From Kitasatospora sp. NBC_01287 (GTDB lineage: Bacteria; Actinomycetota; Actinomycetes; Streptomycetales; Streptomycetaceae), in the NCBI RefSeq assembly GCF_026340565.1, contig NZ_JAPEPB010000001.1:3882501-3946500 (forward strand): a stretch of 64,000 bases of DNA. The letters are read 5' to 3'. A model generated the notes under the pieces. The model had not been told where the DNA came from, made no database searches, and was given only the letters and a program-made list of their open reading frames with translations. Shown here in pieces: positions 56,780 to 64,000 of this stretch. The stretch's first letter is position 1; each line of letters begins with the position of its first letter. The translations under genes and the position numbers were made by a program.

Positions 56780-57757
56780 TCAGTGCACGCCCTCGAAGAG
56801 CGAGGTCACCGAACCCTCCTCGAAGACCTCGCGGATCGCGGCGGCGATCGAGGGGGCGATCGAGAGGGTGGTGACCTTGTCCATCTGCAGCTCGGCCGGG
56901 CAGGGCAGCGTGTTGGTGAAGACGAACTCGCTGACCCGCGAGTTCTTCAGCCGGTCGCGGGCGGGCCCGGAGAGGACGCCGTGGGTGGCGGCCACGATGA
57001 CGTCGGCGGCGCCGTTGTCGAAGAGCGCGTCGGCGGCGGCGCAGATGGTGCCGGCGGTGTCGATCATGTCGTCGACCAGGACGCAGACCCGGTCCTTGAC
57101 GTCACCGACCACCTCGGCGGAGAGGATGGTGTTGGCCTGGGTGATGTCGCGGCGCTTGTGGATGATCGCCAGCGGGGCGTCCAGGCGGTCGCACCACTGG
57201 TCGGCGACCTTCACCCGGCCCGCGTCCGGGGAGACGATGGTCAGCTGGCCGCGGTCCACCTTCTCGCCCACGTAGTCGCAGAGCAGCGGCAGCGCGAAGA
57301 GGTGGTCGACCGGGCCGGAGAAGAAGCCCTGGATCTGCGCGGTGTGCAGGTCCACGGCCATGATCCGGTCGGCGCCGGCCTGGGCCAGCAGGTCGGCCAC
57401 CAGGCGGGCCGAGATCGGCTCGCGGCCCAGGTGCTTCTTGTCCTGGCGGGCGTAGCCGTAGAAGGGCAGGATCGCGGTGATGCTCCGGGCGGAGGCCCGC
57501 TTCAGCGCGTCGATCATGATGAGCTGTTCCATGATCCACTGGTTGATCGGAGCCGTGTGGCTCTGCATCACAAAACAGTCCGCCCCCCGGGCGGACTCCA
57601 GGAAGCGGACGTAGATCTCGCCATTGGCGAAGTCCAGGGCCTTGGTCGGGACGAGCTCGGTGCCCAGCGCCGCGGCCACCTCCTTCGCCAGCTCAGGGTG
57701 GGCACGGCCGGAGAAGAGCTTCAGTTTCTTCTCACCCGACGTCGTGATCCCGCTCAC
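56780..57757 (-). CDS. prs: Ribose-phosphate pyrophosphokinase
   Basis: Makes PRPP from ribose-5-phosphate and ATP. 325 aa from GTG 57757. Flexible-loop and ATP motifs YGYARQDKKHLGREPISARL, ribose-phosphate DLHTAQIQGFFSGP, and the PRPP signature VCVLVDDMIDTAGTI, all intact. Downstream of glmU on the same strand with a 213-bp gap, so a separate promoter is possible. The genes prs, rplY and pth form a conserved leftward series. Confidence 0.95.
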   Translation of the reverse strand: MSGITTSGEKKLKLFSGRAHPELAKEVAAALGTELVPTKALDFANGEIYVRFLESARGADCFVMQSHTAPINQWIMEQLIMIDALKRASARSITAILPFYGYARQDKKHLGREPISARLVADLLAQAGADRIMAVDLHTAQIQGFFSGPVDHLFALPLLCDYVGEKVDRGQLTIVSPDAGRVKVADQWCDRLDAPLAIIHKRRDITQANTILSAEVVGDVKDRVCVLVDDMIDTAGTICAAADALFDNGAADVIVAATHGVLSGPARDRLKNSRVSEFVFTNTLPCPAELQMDKVTTLSIAPSIAAAIREVFEEGSVTSLFEGVH

Positions 57758-57970
57758 TGCACCGTCTCCTCGTGTTGCTGCCGCATGGTCCCGCCGCGCC
57801 GCACCCGGACGGCAGGAGCCGCCCGGGCCGGTGGTCGACGAGGGATTGGGTACGCCTCGGCACGGGCTACAGCCCCACGGCGCACGTATGTACACCAGGT
57901 TACGCGTCCGTTCGCGAAGCGCCCTGGCCGGGACCTGTGCGGCTCGCCACTCCGGTCGGTGCCGGCCGGC

Positions 57971-59443
57971 TCAGGCCTCGTCGGTCCCGGCGGGCGCGGC
58001 CTCGGCCAGCGCGGCCTCGGCGGCCGCGGCGGAAGCAGTGCCGGGGCGCTTACGCGCCACCCAGCCCTCGATGTTGCGCTGCTGCGCGCGGTTCACGCCG
58101 AGCGCGCCCGGGGGCACGTCCTTGCTGATCACCGAGCCCGCGCCGGTGTAAGCACCGTCACCGACGGTGACCGGAGCGATGAGCATGTTGTCGGTGCCGA
58201 CCCGGGCGTGCGCGCCGATCACGGTGGGGTTCTTGTTCACCCCGTCCCAGTTGGCGGTCACGCAGGCCGCGCCGACATTGGCACCCTCGCCGATGGTGGC
58301 GTCGCCCATGTAGGAGAGGTGCGGGACCTTGGCGCCGGCGCCGATCGAGGACTTCTTGACCTCGACGAAGGTGCCGACCTTGCCCTTGGCGCCGAGCACC
58401 ACCCCGCCGCGCAGGTAGGCGAACGGGCCGACGCTGGCCCCCGCGCCGATCTCGGCCTGCTCGACCACCGCGTTGCTCACCGTGGCACCGGCCCCGACCA
58501 CGGCGTCGGTCAGGGTGCAGTTCGGGCCGACCCGGCTGCCCTCGCCCAGGTGGGTGGCGCCGTGCAGCTGGGTGCCGGGCAGCACCACGGCGTCCGGCTC
58601 GAAGCCGACCTCGACGTCGATCCAGGTGCTGGCAGGGTCGACCACGGTGACGCCGGCCCGCATCGCCGCCTCCAGCAGCCGGTCGTTGAGCAGCCGGCGG
58701 GCCTCGGCGAGCTGGAGCCGGTCGTTGATGCCGAGGATCTCCCGGTGGTCGGCGGCGACCAGGGTGCCGACCCGGTGCCCGGCCGAGCGCAGGATCTCCA
58801 GCGTGTCGGTCAGGTACTCCTCGCCCTGCGCGTTGTCGGTGCCGATCCGGGCCAGCGCGTCGGCCAGCAGCTTGCCGTCGAAGGCGTAGACGCCGGAGTT
58901 GATCTCGGTGATCGCGCGCTGGGCGGCGTCGGCGTCCTTGTGCTCGACGATGCCGGTGATCGGGCCGCCCACCCCGTCGCGCACGATCCGGCCGTAGCCG
59001 GTCGGGTCCGGGACCTCGGCGGTCAGCACGGTGACGCCGTTGCCCTCCGCGGCGTGGCGCTCGGCCAGCTCGCGCAGGGTGGCGGCGGACAGCAGCGGGA
59101 CGTCCCCGTAGGTGACGACCACGGTGCCGTCCAGCGCGATCCCGTCGGCGGCCAGCGCCTCCACCGCGATCCGGGCCGCGTGCCCGGTGCCGTGCTGCTT
59201 CTCCTGCACCACCGCGCGGGCCCGGGGGTGGGCCTCACCCAGATGCTCCGCCACCAGGTCCTTCAGGTGGCCGATCACCACCACCAGGTGTTGCGGCGTC
59301 AACTCCTCGGCCGCGGTCACCGCGTGCCCCAGCAGGCTCCGGCCGCAGATCGGGTGCAGCACCTTGGGCAGCGCCTTGGACTTCATCCGGGTGCCCTCAC
59401 CAGCGGCGAGCACGATGACGGCGGCAAGGGGGTTGGCACTCAC
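57971..59443 (-). CDS. glmU: Bifunctional UDP-GlcNAc pyrophosphorylase / GlcN-1-P acetyltransferase
   Basis: 490 aa from GTG 59443. The N-terminal uridyltransferase has LAAGEGTRMKSKALPKVLHP and VTYGDVPLL; the C-terminal half is a left-handed beta-helix of hexapeptide repeats (GARVGTDNMLIAPVTVGDGA) with the acetyltransferase active site. Supplies UDP-GlcNAc for peptidoglycan. The last 25 residues are an Ala-rich tail. tRNA-Gln and a terminator lie just upstream. Confidence 0.95.
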   Translation of the reverse strand: MSANPLAAVIVLAAGEGTRMKSKALPKVLHPICGRSLLGHAVTAAEELTPQHLVVVIGHLKDLVAEHLGEAHPRARAVVQEKQHGTGHAARIAVEALAADGIALDGTVVVTYGDVPLLSAATLRELAERHAAEGNGVTVLTAEVPDPTGYGRIVRDGVGGPITGIVEHKDADAAQRAITEINSGVYAFDGKLLADALARIGTDNAQGEEYLTDTLEILRSAGHRVGTLVAADHREILGINDRLQLAEARRLLNDRLLEAAMRAGVTVVDPASTWIDVEVGFEPDAVVLPGTQLHGATHLGEGSRVGPNCTLTDAVVGAGATVSNAVVEQAEIGAGASVGPFAYLRGGVVLGAKGKVGTFVEVKKSSIGAGAKVPHLSYMGDATIGEGANVGAACVTANWDGVNKNPTVIGAHARVGTDNMLIAPVTVGDGAYTGAGSVISKDVPPGALGVNRAQQRNIEGWVARKRPGTASAAAAEAALAEAAPAGTDEA

Positions 59444-59580
59444 GCGGGAGGCTCCTCGGGGGGTGACCGGCGGGCGGGGCGGGTCCGTCGGCGCGCCCGC
59501 GCATCACGCGCTCGCGGCCGGACCCGAATGACCAGTCCAGAGAATAACCGCACAAAGTGATGACAACCGCACAACCTGAC

Positions 59581-59611
59581 GAGCGGCCGGGGCGGACCGC
59601 CCCGGCCGCTC
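59581..59611 (-). terminator. Hairpin terminator after tRNA-Gln
   Basis: Perfect 14-bp stem GAGCGGCCGGGGCG (59581-59594) with CGCCCCGGCCGCTC (59598-59611), 3-nt loop, 7 bp beyond the tRNA 3' end. It separates the tRNA from glmU. Confidence 0.85.
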
Positions 59612-59617
59612 GAAGTG

Positions 59618-59690
59618 CTCCGCCGGTTGGATTCGAACCAACACTGCAAGGCTTCAAAGGCCTGCGGGCTGCCGATTACCCCACGGCGGA
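59618..59690 (-). tRNA. tRNA-Gln(UUG)
   Basis: 73 nt. Acceptor TCCGCCG pairs with CGGCGGA, discriminator G, no encoded CCA. Anticodon loop CTTTGAA gives UUG (glutamine). T arm TTGG-TTCGAAT-CCAA. Lies between glmU and the desaturase operon. Confidence 0.95.
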
Positions 59691-59805
59691 TGGCTGATCA
59701 GACCATACCGGAGTCCTCCCCCGGCTGGGTATCGCCTCCGATCCCGAGGGTGACGGCCGCCGCCGGCGGCGCCGCGCCTGGCTTCCGTTGGCGGGCGCGG
59801 CAACT

Positions 59806-59832
59806 TACGATGCCGTAGGTTACGCATCCGTA
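59806..59832. promoter_or_regulatory. Two tandem operator-like sites before the desaturase gene
   Basis: TACG-ATGC-CGTA (59806-59817) and TACG-CATC-CGTA (59821-59832) are inverted repeats spaced 15 bp centre to centre, part of a direct repeat TTACGATGCCGTAGG/TTACGCATCCGTAGG. They lie about 30 bp before the desaturase start and fit a TetR-type repressor such as the one encoded in the same operon. Confidence 0.65.
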
Positions 59833-59861
59833 GGCCCTTCTCTTCCCTCAAGGGACAGCCC

Positions 59862-60824
59862 ATGACGATCCAGGCCGACCAGGCGCTGCCGCCCTCCACC
59901 GCCCGCCCCGCCTCCGAGGTCTCCGCCACCATGGGCGGTGAGAAGCAGGGCCTGGCCGAGCGGGTCGCGCTCGGGCTCTTCATCGCCGTCCCGTTCCTCG
60001 CCCTGCTGGCCGCCGTGCCGGTGGCCTGGGGCTGGGGCCTGGGCTGGCGGGACCTCGCGATCGCGACGGTCATGTACTTCACCACCTGCCACGGCATCAC
60101 GGTCGGCTTCCACCGCTTCTTCACCCACCGCTCGTTCAAGACCGGCCGGGCACTGAAGATCGCGATGGCGGTGGCCGGCAGCCTGGCCGTCGAGGGTCCG
60201 GTGGTGCGCTGGGTGGCCGACCACCGCAAGCACCACAAGTTCTCCGACAAGGACGGCGACCCGCACTCGCCCTGGCGCTACGGCGAGAGCGTCCCGGCGC
60301 TGCTCAAGGGCCTCTGGTGGGCCCACATGGGCTGGCTCTTCGACTCCGAGCAGACCCCGCAGCACATCTACGCGCCCGACCTGGTGAACGACCGCGACAT
60401 CCGGGCGGTCTCGCGGCTCTTCTGGCTCTGGACCTCCCTCTCGATGCTGCTGCCCCCGTTGGCCGGCGGGCTGCTCAGCTGGTCCTGGCAGGGTGCGCTG
60501 ACCGCCTTCTTCTGGGGCTCGCTGGTCCGGATCGCACTGCTGCACCACGTGACCTGGTCGATCAACTCGATCTGCCACGCGATCGGCGAGCGGCCCTTCA
60601 AGTCCCGGGACCGCTCGGGCAACGTGTGGTGGCTGGCGGTGCTCTCCTGCGGCGAGTCCTGGCACAACCTGCACCACGCCGACCCGACCTCGGCCCGGCA
60701 CGGGGTGCTGCGCGGCCAGCTGGACTCCTCCGCCCGGCTGATCCGCTGGTTCGAGCAGGCGGGCTGGGCCCGCGACGTCCGCTGGCCCACCGCCGGGCGC
60801 ATCGACGCCCGGCGCACGGCATGA
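59862..60824 (+). CDS. Acyl-CoA/fatty acid delta-9 desaturase
   Basis: 320-aa membrane di-iron desaturase introducing a double bond in acyl chains. Membrane helices about 35-75 and 180-220. Three histidine boxes: HRFFTH, HRKHH and HNLHH (in WHNLHHADP). Its stop overlaps the TetR gene start (ATGA), so the two form an operon. The tandem operator-like repeats upstream suggest control by membrane-lipid demand through that regulator. Confidence 0.92.
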   Translation: MTIQADQALPPSTARPASEVSATMGGEKQGLAERVALGLFIAVPFLALLAAVPVAWGWGLGWRDLAIATVMYFTTCHGITVGFHRFFTHRSFKTGRALKIAMAVAGSLAVEGPVVRWVADHRKHHKFSDKDGDPHSPWRYGESVPALLKGLWWAHMGWLFDSEQTPQHIYAPDLVNDRDIRAVSRLFWLWTSLSMLLPPLAGGLLSWSWQGALTAFFWGSLVRIALLHHVTWSINSICHAIGERPFKSRDRSGNVWWLAVLSCGESWHNLHHADPTSARHGVLRGQLDSSARLIRWFEQAGWARDVRWPTAGRIDARRTA

Positions 60825-61561
60825 CCCGTCGGCTACAGCATGATGGGGGGGTGAACGGGAGCAACCCAGACAGCGCAGACAGCGCGGACAGCGCAGACGG
60901 CCGCCGCCCGACCTCCTCCCCGGCAGCGCCGGCCCGCGGGCGGGCCGGCCGGGTCCGGATGACAGGCAAGCAGCGGCGCGAGCAGTTGCTCGAAATCGGG
61001 CGCACCGTCTTCGCCGAGCGCGGCTACGACGGGACCTCGGTGGAGGAGATCGCCGAACGGGCGGGCGTCTCCAAGCCGGTGGTCTACGAGCACTTCGGGG
61101 GCAAGGAGGGGCTCTACGCGGTCGTGGTGGACCGCGAGATGCAGCTGCTGCTCGACATGGTCACCGGGGCGCTGACCGGCGGGCACTCCCGGGAGCTGCT
61201 GGAGCAGGCCGCCTTCGCGCTGATGGACTACATCGACACCTCCACCGACGGTTTCAAGATCCTGGTCCGGGACTCCCCGGTGGCCCAGTCCACCGGCACC
61301 TTCGCCTCGCTGATCAGCGACATCGCCACCCAGGTCGAGGACATCCTCGGCCTGGAGTTCAAGGCCCGGGGCTTCGACGCGCGGCTGGCGCCGATGTACT
61401 CGCAGATGCTGGTCGGCATGGTGGCGCTGACCGGGCAGTGGTGGCTGGAGGTGCGCAAGCCGCAGAAGGCCGAGGTCGCCGCACACCTGGTCAACCTCGC
61501 CTGGCACGGGCTGGAGGGCATGGAGCGGCACCCGAAGCTGGTCGGCGAGCGGCAGAACTGA
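60821..61561 (+). CDS. TetR-family regulator of the desaturase operon
   Basis: 246 aa if started at ATG 60821, which overlaps the desaturase stop; a GTG at 60851 or ATG 60959 is also possible. The first 45 residues are disordered (repeated DSADSADSAD). TetR helix-turn-helix TSVEEIAERAGVSKPVVYEHFGGK is cut here to its parts: SVEEIAERAGVSK then VVYEHFGGKEGLY. The ligand domain ends at the C-terminus. Likely senses acyl-CoA and represses its own operon; this is inference. Confidence 0.88.
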   Translation: MTRRLQHDGGVNGSNPDSADSADSADGRRPTSSPAAPARGRAGRVRMTGKQRREQLLEIGRTVFAERGYDGTSVEEIAERAGVSKPVVYEHFGGKEGLYAVVVDREMQLLLDMVTGALTGGHSRELLEQAAFALMDYIDTSTDGFKILVRDSPVAQSTGTFASLISDIATQVEDILGLEFKARGFDARLAPMYSQMLVGMVALTGQWWLEVRKPQKAEVAAHLVNLAWHGLEGMERHPKLVGERQN

Positions 61562-61607
61562 GACCGACCGGCCCGCGGCCGCCGGCTCGCGTGGGGTTCA
61601 TTGTTTC

Positions 61608-61632
61608 TCGATGTCAAGAGGCTTCATATCGA
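61608..61632. promoter_or_regulatory. Possible MarR operator
   Basis: TCGAT-N15-ATCGA lies 25 bp before the MarR-type gene in an A/T-richer stretch (61600-61660) that must contain its promoter. The overlapping CTCGATGTCAAGAG has the look of a MarR half-site pair. Weak evidence by itself. Confidence 0.35.
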
Positions 61633-61657
61633 CAGAACCCCCGATACACTGATCCAC

Positions 61658-62155
61658 ATGGAGGACGAGGTCGACCGCCTGGTCGCAGCATGGCGCCGTG
61701 AGCGCCCCGACCTCGACGTGCAACCGCTCCAGGTGCTCAGCCGGGTCAGCCGGCTCGCCCGCCACCTGGACCGGGCCCGCCGCACGGCGTTCGCCGAGCA
61801 CGGCCTGGAGCCCTGGGAGTTCGACGTCCTGACGGCGCTTCGGCGCGCCGGGCGCCCCTACCAGCTCTCCCCCGGGCAGCTGCTCACCCAGACCCTGGTG
61901 ACCTCCGGCACCATGACCAACCGGATCGACCGTCTGGCCGGCAAGGACCTGGTGCAGCGGCTGCCCGACCCGGACGACCGGCGCGGCGTGCTGGTCCGCC
62001 TCACCGACACCGGGCAGGAGAAGGCCGACCAGGCACTGGCCGGGCTGCTCGCGCACGAGCGGGAGCTGCTCGCCCAACTGTCCGGCGGTCAGCAGGCGGA
62101 GCTGGCGGCGCTGCTGCGGCAGCTGGTCGCCCCGTTCGACAACATCCCGGGCTGA
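61658..62155 (+). CDS. MarR-family transcriptional regulator
   Basis: 165 aa from ATG 61658. Winged helix: WEFDVLTALRRAGRPYQLSP, LLTQTLVTSGTMTNRIDRLA as recognition helix, and wing DPDDRRGVLVRLTDTGQEKA. The typical MarR dimer helices surround it. No target gene is adjacent on the same strand, so the ligand and targets remain unknown. Confidence 0.92.
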   Translation: MEDEVDRLVAAWRRERPDLDVQPLQVLSRVSRLARHLDRARRTAFAEHGLEPWEFDVLTALRRAGRPYQLSPGQLLTQTLVTSGTMTNRIDRLAGKDLVQRLPDPDDRRGVLVRLTDTGQEKADQALAGLLAHERELLAQLSGGQQAELAALLRQLVAPFDNIPG

Positions 62156-62203
62156 GCGGCCCCGCACCGACCCGGCGCGGGGGCTCCCAGCGCCCAGGAG
62201 GAC

Positions 62204-63088
62204 CTAAGCGGTCGGCGCCGCGGCCGGCTCCGCACCGACCCCGGCGCGGCGGGCCAGGGCGACGGCGGCCAGCGTGGAGTGCACCCCGAGCTTGCCCAGC
62301 ACGTTCTGCATGTGGGTGCGGACGGTGTGCGGGGAGAGGTAGAGCCGCTCGGCCACCGCCTGCCGGCCCAGACCCGCCACCATGCAGCGCAGCACCTGCT
62401 TCTCCCGGGGCGTCAGCGACTCGACCAGCCGCTCACTCTCGGTGCGGTCGCGCCGGGCCGTGGTCAACTCCCGCACCACCCCCGTGAGCAGGGTCGGCGG
62501 CAGGTGGGTCTCGCCGCGCAACACCCCGCGCAGCACGGTCAGCAGCCGGGTCAACGAGCTCTCCTTGGCCACCCAGCCCGCCGCGCCCGCGTAGAGCGCG
62601 CGCACCGCCCGGCGCGGGTCCTCCTCGGCGGCCAGCACGACGGCGCGCAGTCCGGGGTAGGTGTGGCAGGCCCGGCCCAGCAGGGTGATCCCGTCCACCG
62701 GGCGGCGCTGGGCCGCGAGCCCGGCCGGCTGCCCCTCCAGCGGGACGGCGGGCGGACCGGACGGACGCTGCGGGACCAAGGCGCTGCCCGCGCGGCGCGG
62801 GGCCGGGACCACACCGGGCCGGCGGACCAGCGGGCCGCCCTCGCCCTCCCCCGCCGGGCGGGGACGCCGGGGCGGGCCGAGCACGGCGGCGGTGGCCCCG
62901 AGGTCGGCGTCGACCAGCAGGATGTCGAAAGGCCGGCCCTCGGCCGCCGCCCGTTCCAGGGCATGGTCGGCCGCGGCCGCGCTGCCGGCCGCGCCGACCT
63001 CGATCTCCGGCTCGGCGGAGAGCGCGGTGGCGAGTGCTTCGGCGAAGATCCGATGGTCGTCGACCACCAGAACGCGAATCCGCCCCAT
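62204..63088 (-). CDS. LuxR/NarL-type response regulator with an insertion in its receiver domain
   Basis: 294 aa from ATG 63088. The receiver begins well (RVLVVDDHRIFAEALATALS; phospho-acceptor in DILLVDADLGA), then about 65 Pro/Arg/Gly-rich residues (PPRRPRPAGEGEGGPLVRRP onward) interrupt it before it resumes with GITLLGRACHTYPGLRAVVL and the conserved lysine in GWVAKESS. The C-terminal LuxR helix-turn-helix is complete (LTPREKQVLRCMVAGLGRQA, LSPHTVRTHMQNVL). The usual family length is about 215 aa. The histidine kinase at 49.8 kb lacks a partner. Confidence 0.88.
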   Translation of the reverse strand: MGRIRVLVVDDHRIFAEALATALSAEPEIEVGAAGSAAAADHALERAAAEGRPFDILLVDADLGATAAVLGPPRRPRPAGEGEGGPLVRRPGVVPAPRRAGSALVPQRPSGPPAVPLEGQPAGLAAQRRPVDGITLLGRACHTYPGLRAVVLAAEEDPRRAVRALYAGAAGWVAKESSLTRLLTVLRGVLRGETHLPPTLLTGVVRELTTARRDRTESERLVESLTPREKQVLRCMVAGLGRQAVAERLYLSPHTVRTHMQNVLGKLGVHSTLAAVALARRAGVGAEPAAAPTA

Positions 63089-63363
63089 ACGGTGTCCCCC
63101 TGCTCCGGTCCGGCCCCCCGTTCCGATACCGGACTCAGGGTACGGGGTGCGGGGCCCTCCGGTGGGGGTTCAGTGAAATTCCGTCAGATCCGGTCATCCT
63201 GTGCGAAGTCGGCGGGCGGGCAGGGCTGAGCGGGCCCCGCGCGGTCGGCCGGCTCTCCCGGGGGCGAACCGGCCGCGGGGGAGCGGCCTCCCGAGGGTGG
63301 GCGGCGGCGGCCTCCCCGGGGTGTGCCGCCGGGCTGTCGGGGGTGTGCCGCCGGGCCGTCGGG

Positions 63364-64000
63364 TCAGCTCTCCCGATGGGCCCCCGCCGCCGCGGTGGCC
63401 GCGAAGACCCGGGGCGCCAGGTGACCCGCCGCCAGGAAGGCCGCCTCGACCGCCGCCTCGACCGCCGCCTCGGACTCCCGCGGGACCAGGGCGATCACCG
63501 AGCCGCCGAAGCCGCCACCGGTCATCCTGGCCCCCAGCGCACCGGCAGCCACCGCGGCGTCGACCGCCAGGTCGGTCTCCGCGCAGGAGACCCGGAAGTC
63601 GTCGCGCAGCGAGGCGTGGCCCGCCGTCAGGATCGGCCCGAGCGCCGCGAAGTCGCCCTTGTCCAGCAGCGCGACGGCCCGCTCGACCCGCTCGTTCTCG
63701 CTCACCACGTGGCGCACCATCGGGCCGAGTTCGGCCGGCAGCCGGTCCAGCGCCGCGGGCAGCCGGGCGGCGTCGAGGTCGCGCAGCGCCGCCAGCCCGA
63801 GCAACTCGGCGGCCCGCTCGCAGCCGGCCCGCAGCGCGGCGTAAGCCCCGTCGCCGAGGTCGTGCTTGACCCTGGTGTCGATCACCAGCAGCACCAGCCC
63901 CTGCTCGTCGGGGCGGAACGGCACGTGGCGGTGCGTCAGGACGGGGGCACCCCCGTCGACGGACCGGGGGCGGGTGTCCAGGAAGAGTGCGGCCCCCGCG
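63364..64000 (-). CDS. galK: Galactokinase (partial, N-terminus outside window)
   Basis: C-terminal 211 codons, open to the window edge. GHMP C-terminal domain with LLVIDTRVKHDLGDGAYAAL, VRHVVSENERVERAV, and the substrate-binding GARMTGGGFGGSVIALV. Phosphorylates galactose in the Leloir pathway. An insertion-like stretch, SVDGGAPVLTHRH, before the MPFRPDE segment is encoded by a partial look-alike of the palindromic elements. Start codon lies beyond 64000. Confidence 0.9.
   Translation of the reverse strand, partial: AGAALFLDTRPRSVDGGAPVLTHRHVPFRPDEQGLVLLVIDTRVKHDLGDGAYAALRAGCERAAELLGLAALRDLDAARLPAALDRLPAELGPMVRHVVSENERVERAVALLDKGDFAALGPILTAGHASLRDDFRVSCAETDLAVDAAVAAGALGARMTGGGFGGSVIALVPRESEAAVEAAVEAAFLAAGHLAPRVFAATAAAGAHRES

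Noticed and set aside
56645..59560. A 971-codon plus-strand frame across prs and glmU
   Set aside because: Antisense to two certain genes. Composition is that of a GC-rich shadow.
63933..63960. A further palindromic element in galK
   Set aside because: GGGGGCACCCCC and GGGGGCG are present but the hairpin core is poor; too degenerate to call.

Overview
The window is high-GC actinomycete DNA that looks like the core chromosome of a Streptomyces or Kitasatospora species. The evidence is the roughly 70% G+C codon usage with GTG starts, a tRNA-Leu(UAA) of the bldA type, an rpfA gene with a c-di-AMP riboswitch-like leader just upstream of eno, a type II NADH dehydrogenase with a Rex-like operator, and streptomycete-style clusters (pth-rplY-prs-glmU, ppc, desaturase-TetR, galK). 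Both ends are cut: an ABC ATPase runs off the left edge and galK off the right.

Layout. 0-10 kb: ABC ATPase, a remnant of ilvA, metB, msrA, a MerR-type regulator interrupted by two short palindromic elements, an L,D-transpeptidase lipoprotein, cystathionine beta-synthase, an SGNH hydrolase and a thiolase. metB, cystathionine beta-synthase and msrA together cover transsulfuration and methionine repair. 10.3-14 kb: a three-gene set with 4-bp overlaps encoding a WXG100-like protein, a 708-aa helical partner and a membrane-anchored protein. 14.4-20.5 kb: a membrane-anchored protein, a Bax-inhibitor-like membrane protein, bldA, and a MacB/FtsX-type ABC exporter. 20.7-27.2 kb: ndh, Ppx/GppA phosphatase, DUF501 protein, FtsB/DivIC-like protein, enolase and rpfA, all leftward. 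27.5-29.9 kb: an accessory patch with an intact cytochrome P450 sitting inside the two ends of an older, oppositely oriented P450 pseudogene, plus a truncated SDR. 30-41 kb: mazG, a SurA_N lipoprotein, a Ser/Thr kinase with its overlapping membrane partner, an HTH-fused DNA-methylase-like protein with an altered catalytic motif, a DUF4352 lipoprotein and mfd. 42-45 kb: a nucleotide-sugar dehydrogenase and a long coiled-coil protein.

44.9-49.7 kb is the most unusual block. It is a divergent four-gene locus combining deaminase-fold and WHH/HNH nuclease domains with SUKH and YrhB-like immunity domains. Two of its proteins carry an enzyme-like and an immunity-like domain in one chain, and none has a visible secretion signal. 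One gene appears to need a CTG start.

49.8-64 kb: a histidine kinase without a neighbouring regulator, ppc, a surface protein, pth, rplY, prs, glmU, tRNA-Gln, a desaturase-TetR operon with tandem operator-like sites, a MarR regulator, a LuxR-type regulator with an inserted segment in its receiver domain, and galK. Short palindromic elements of one family recur at least four times, two of them in the same gene.
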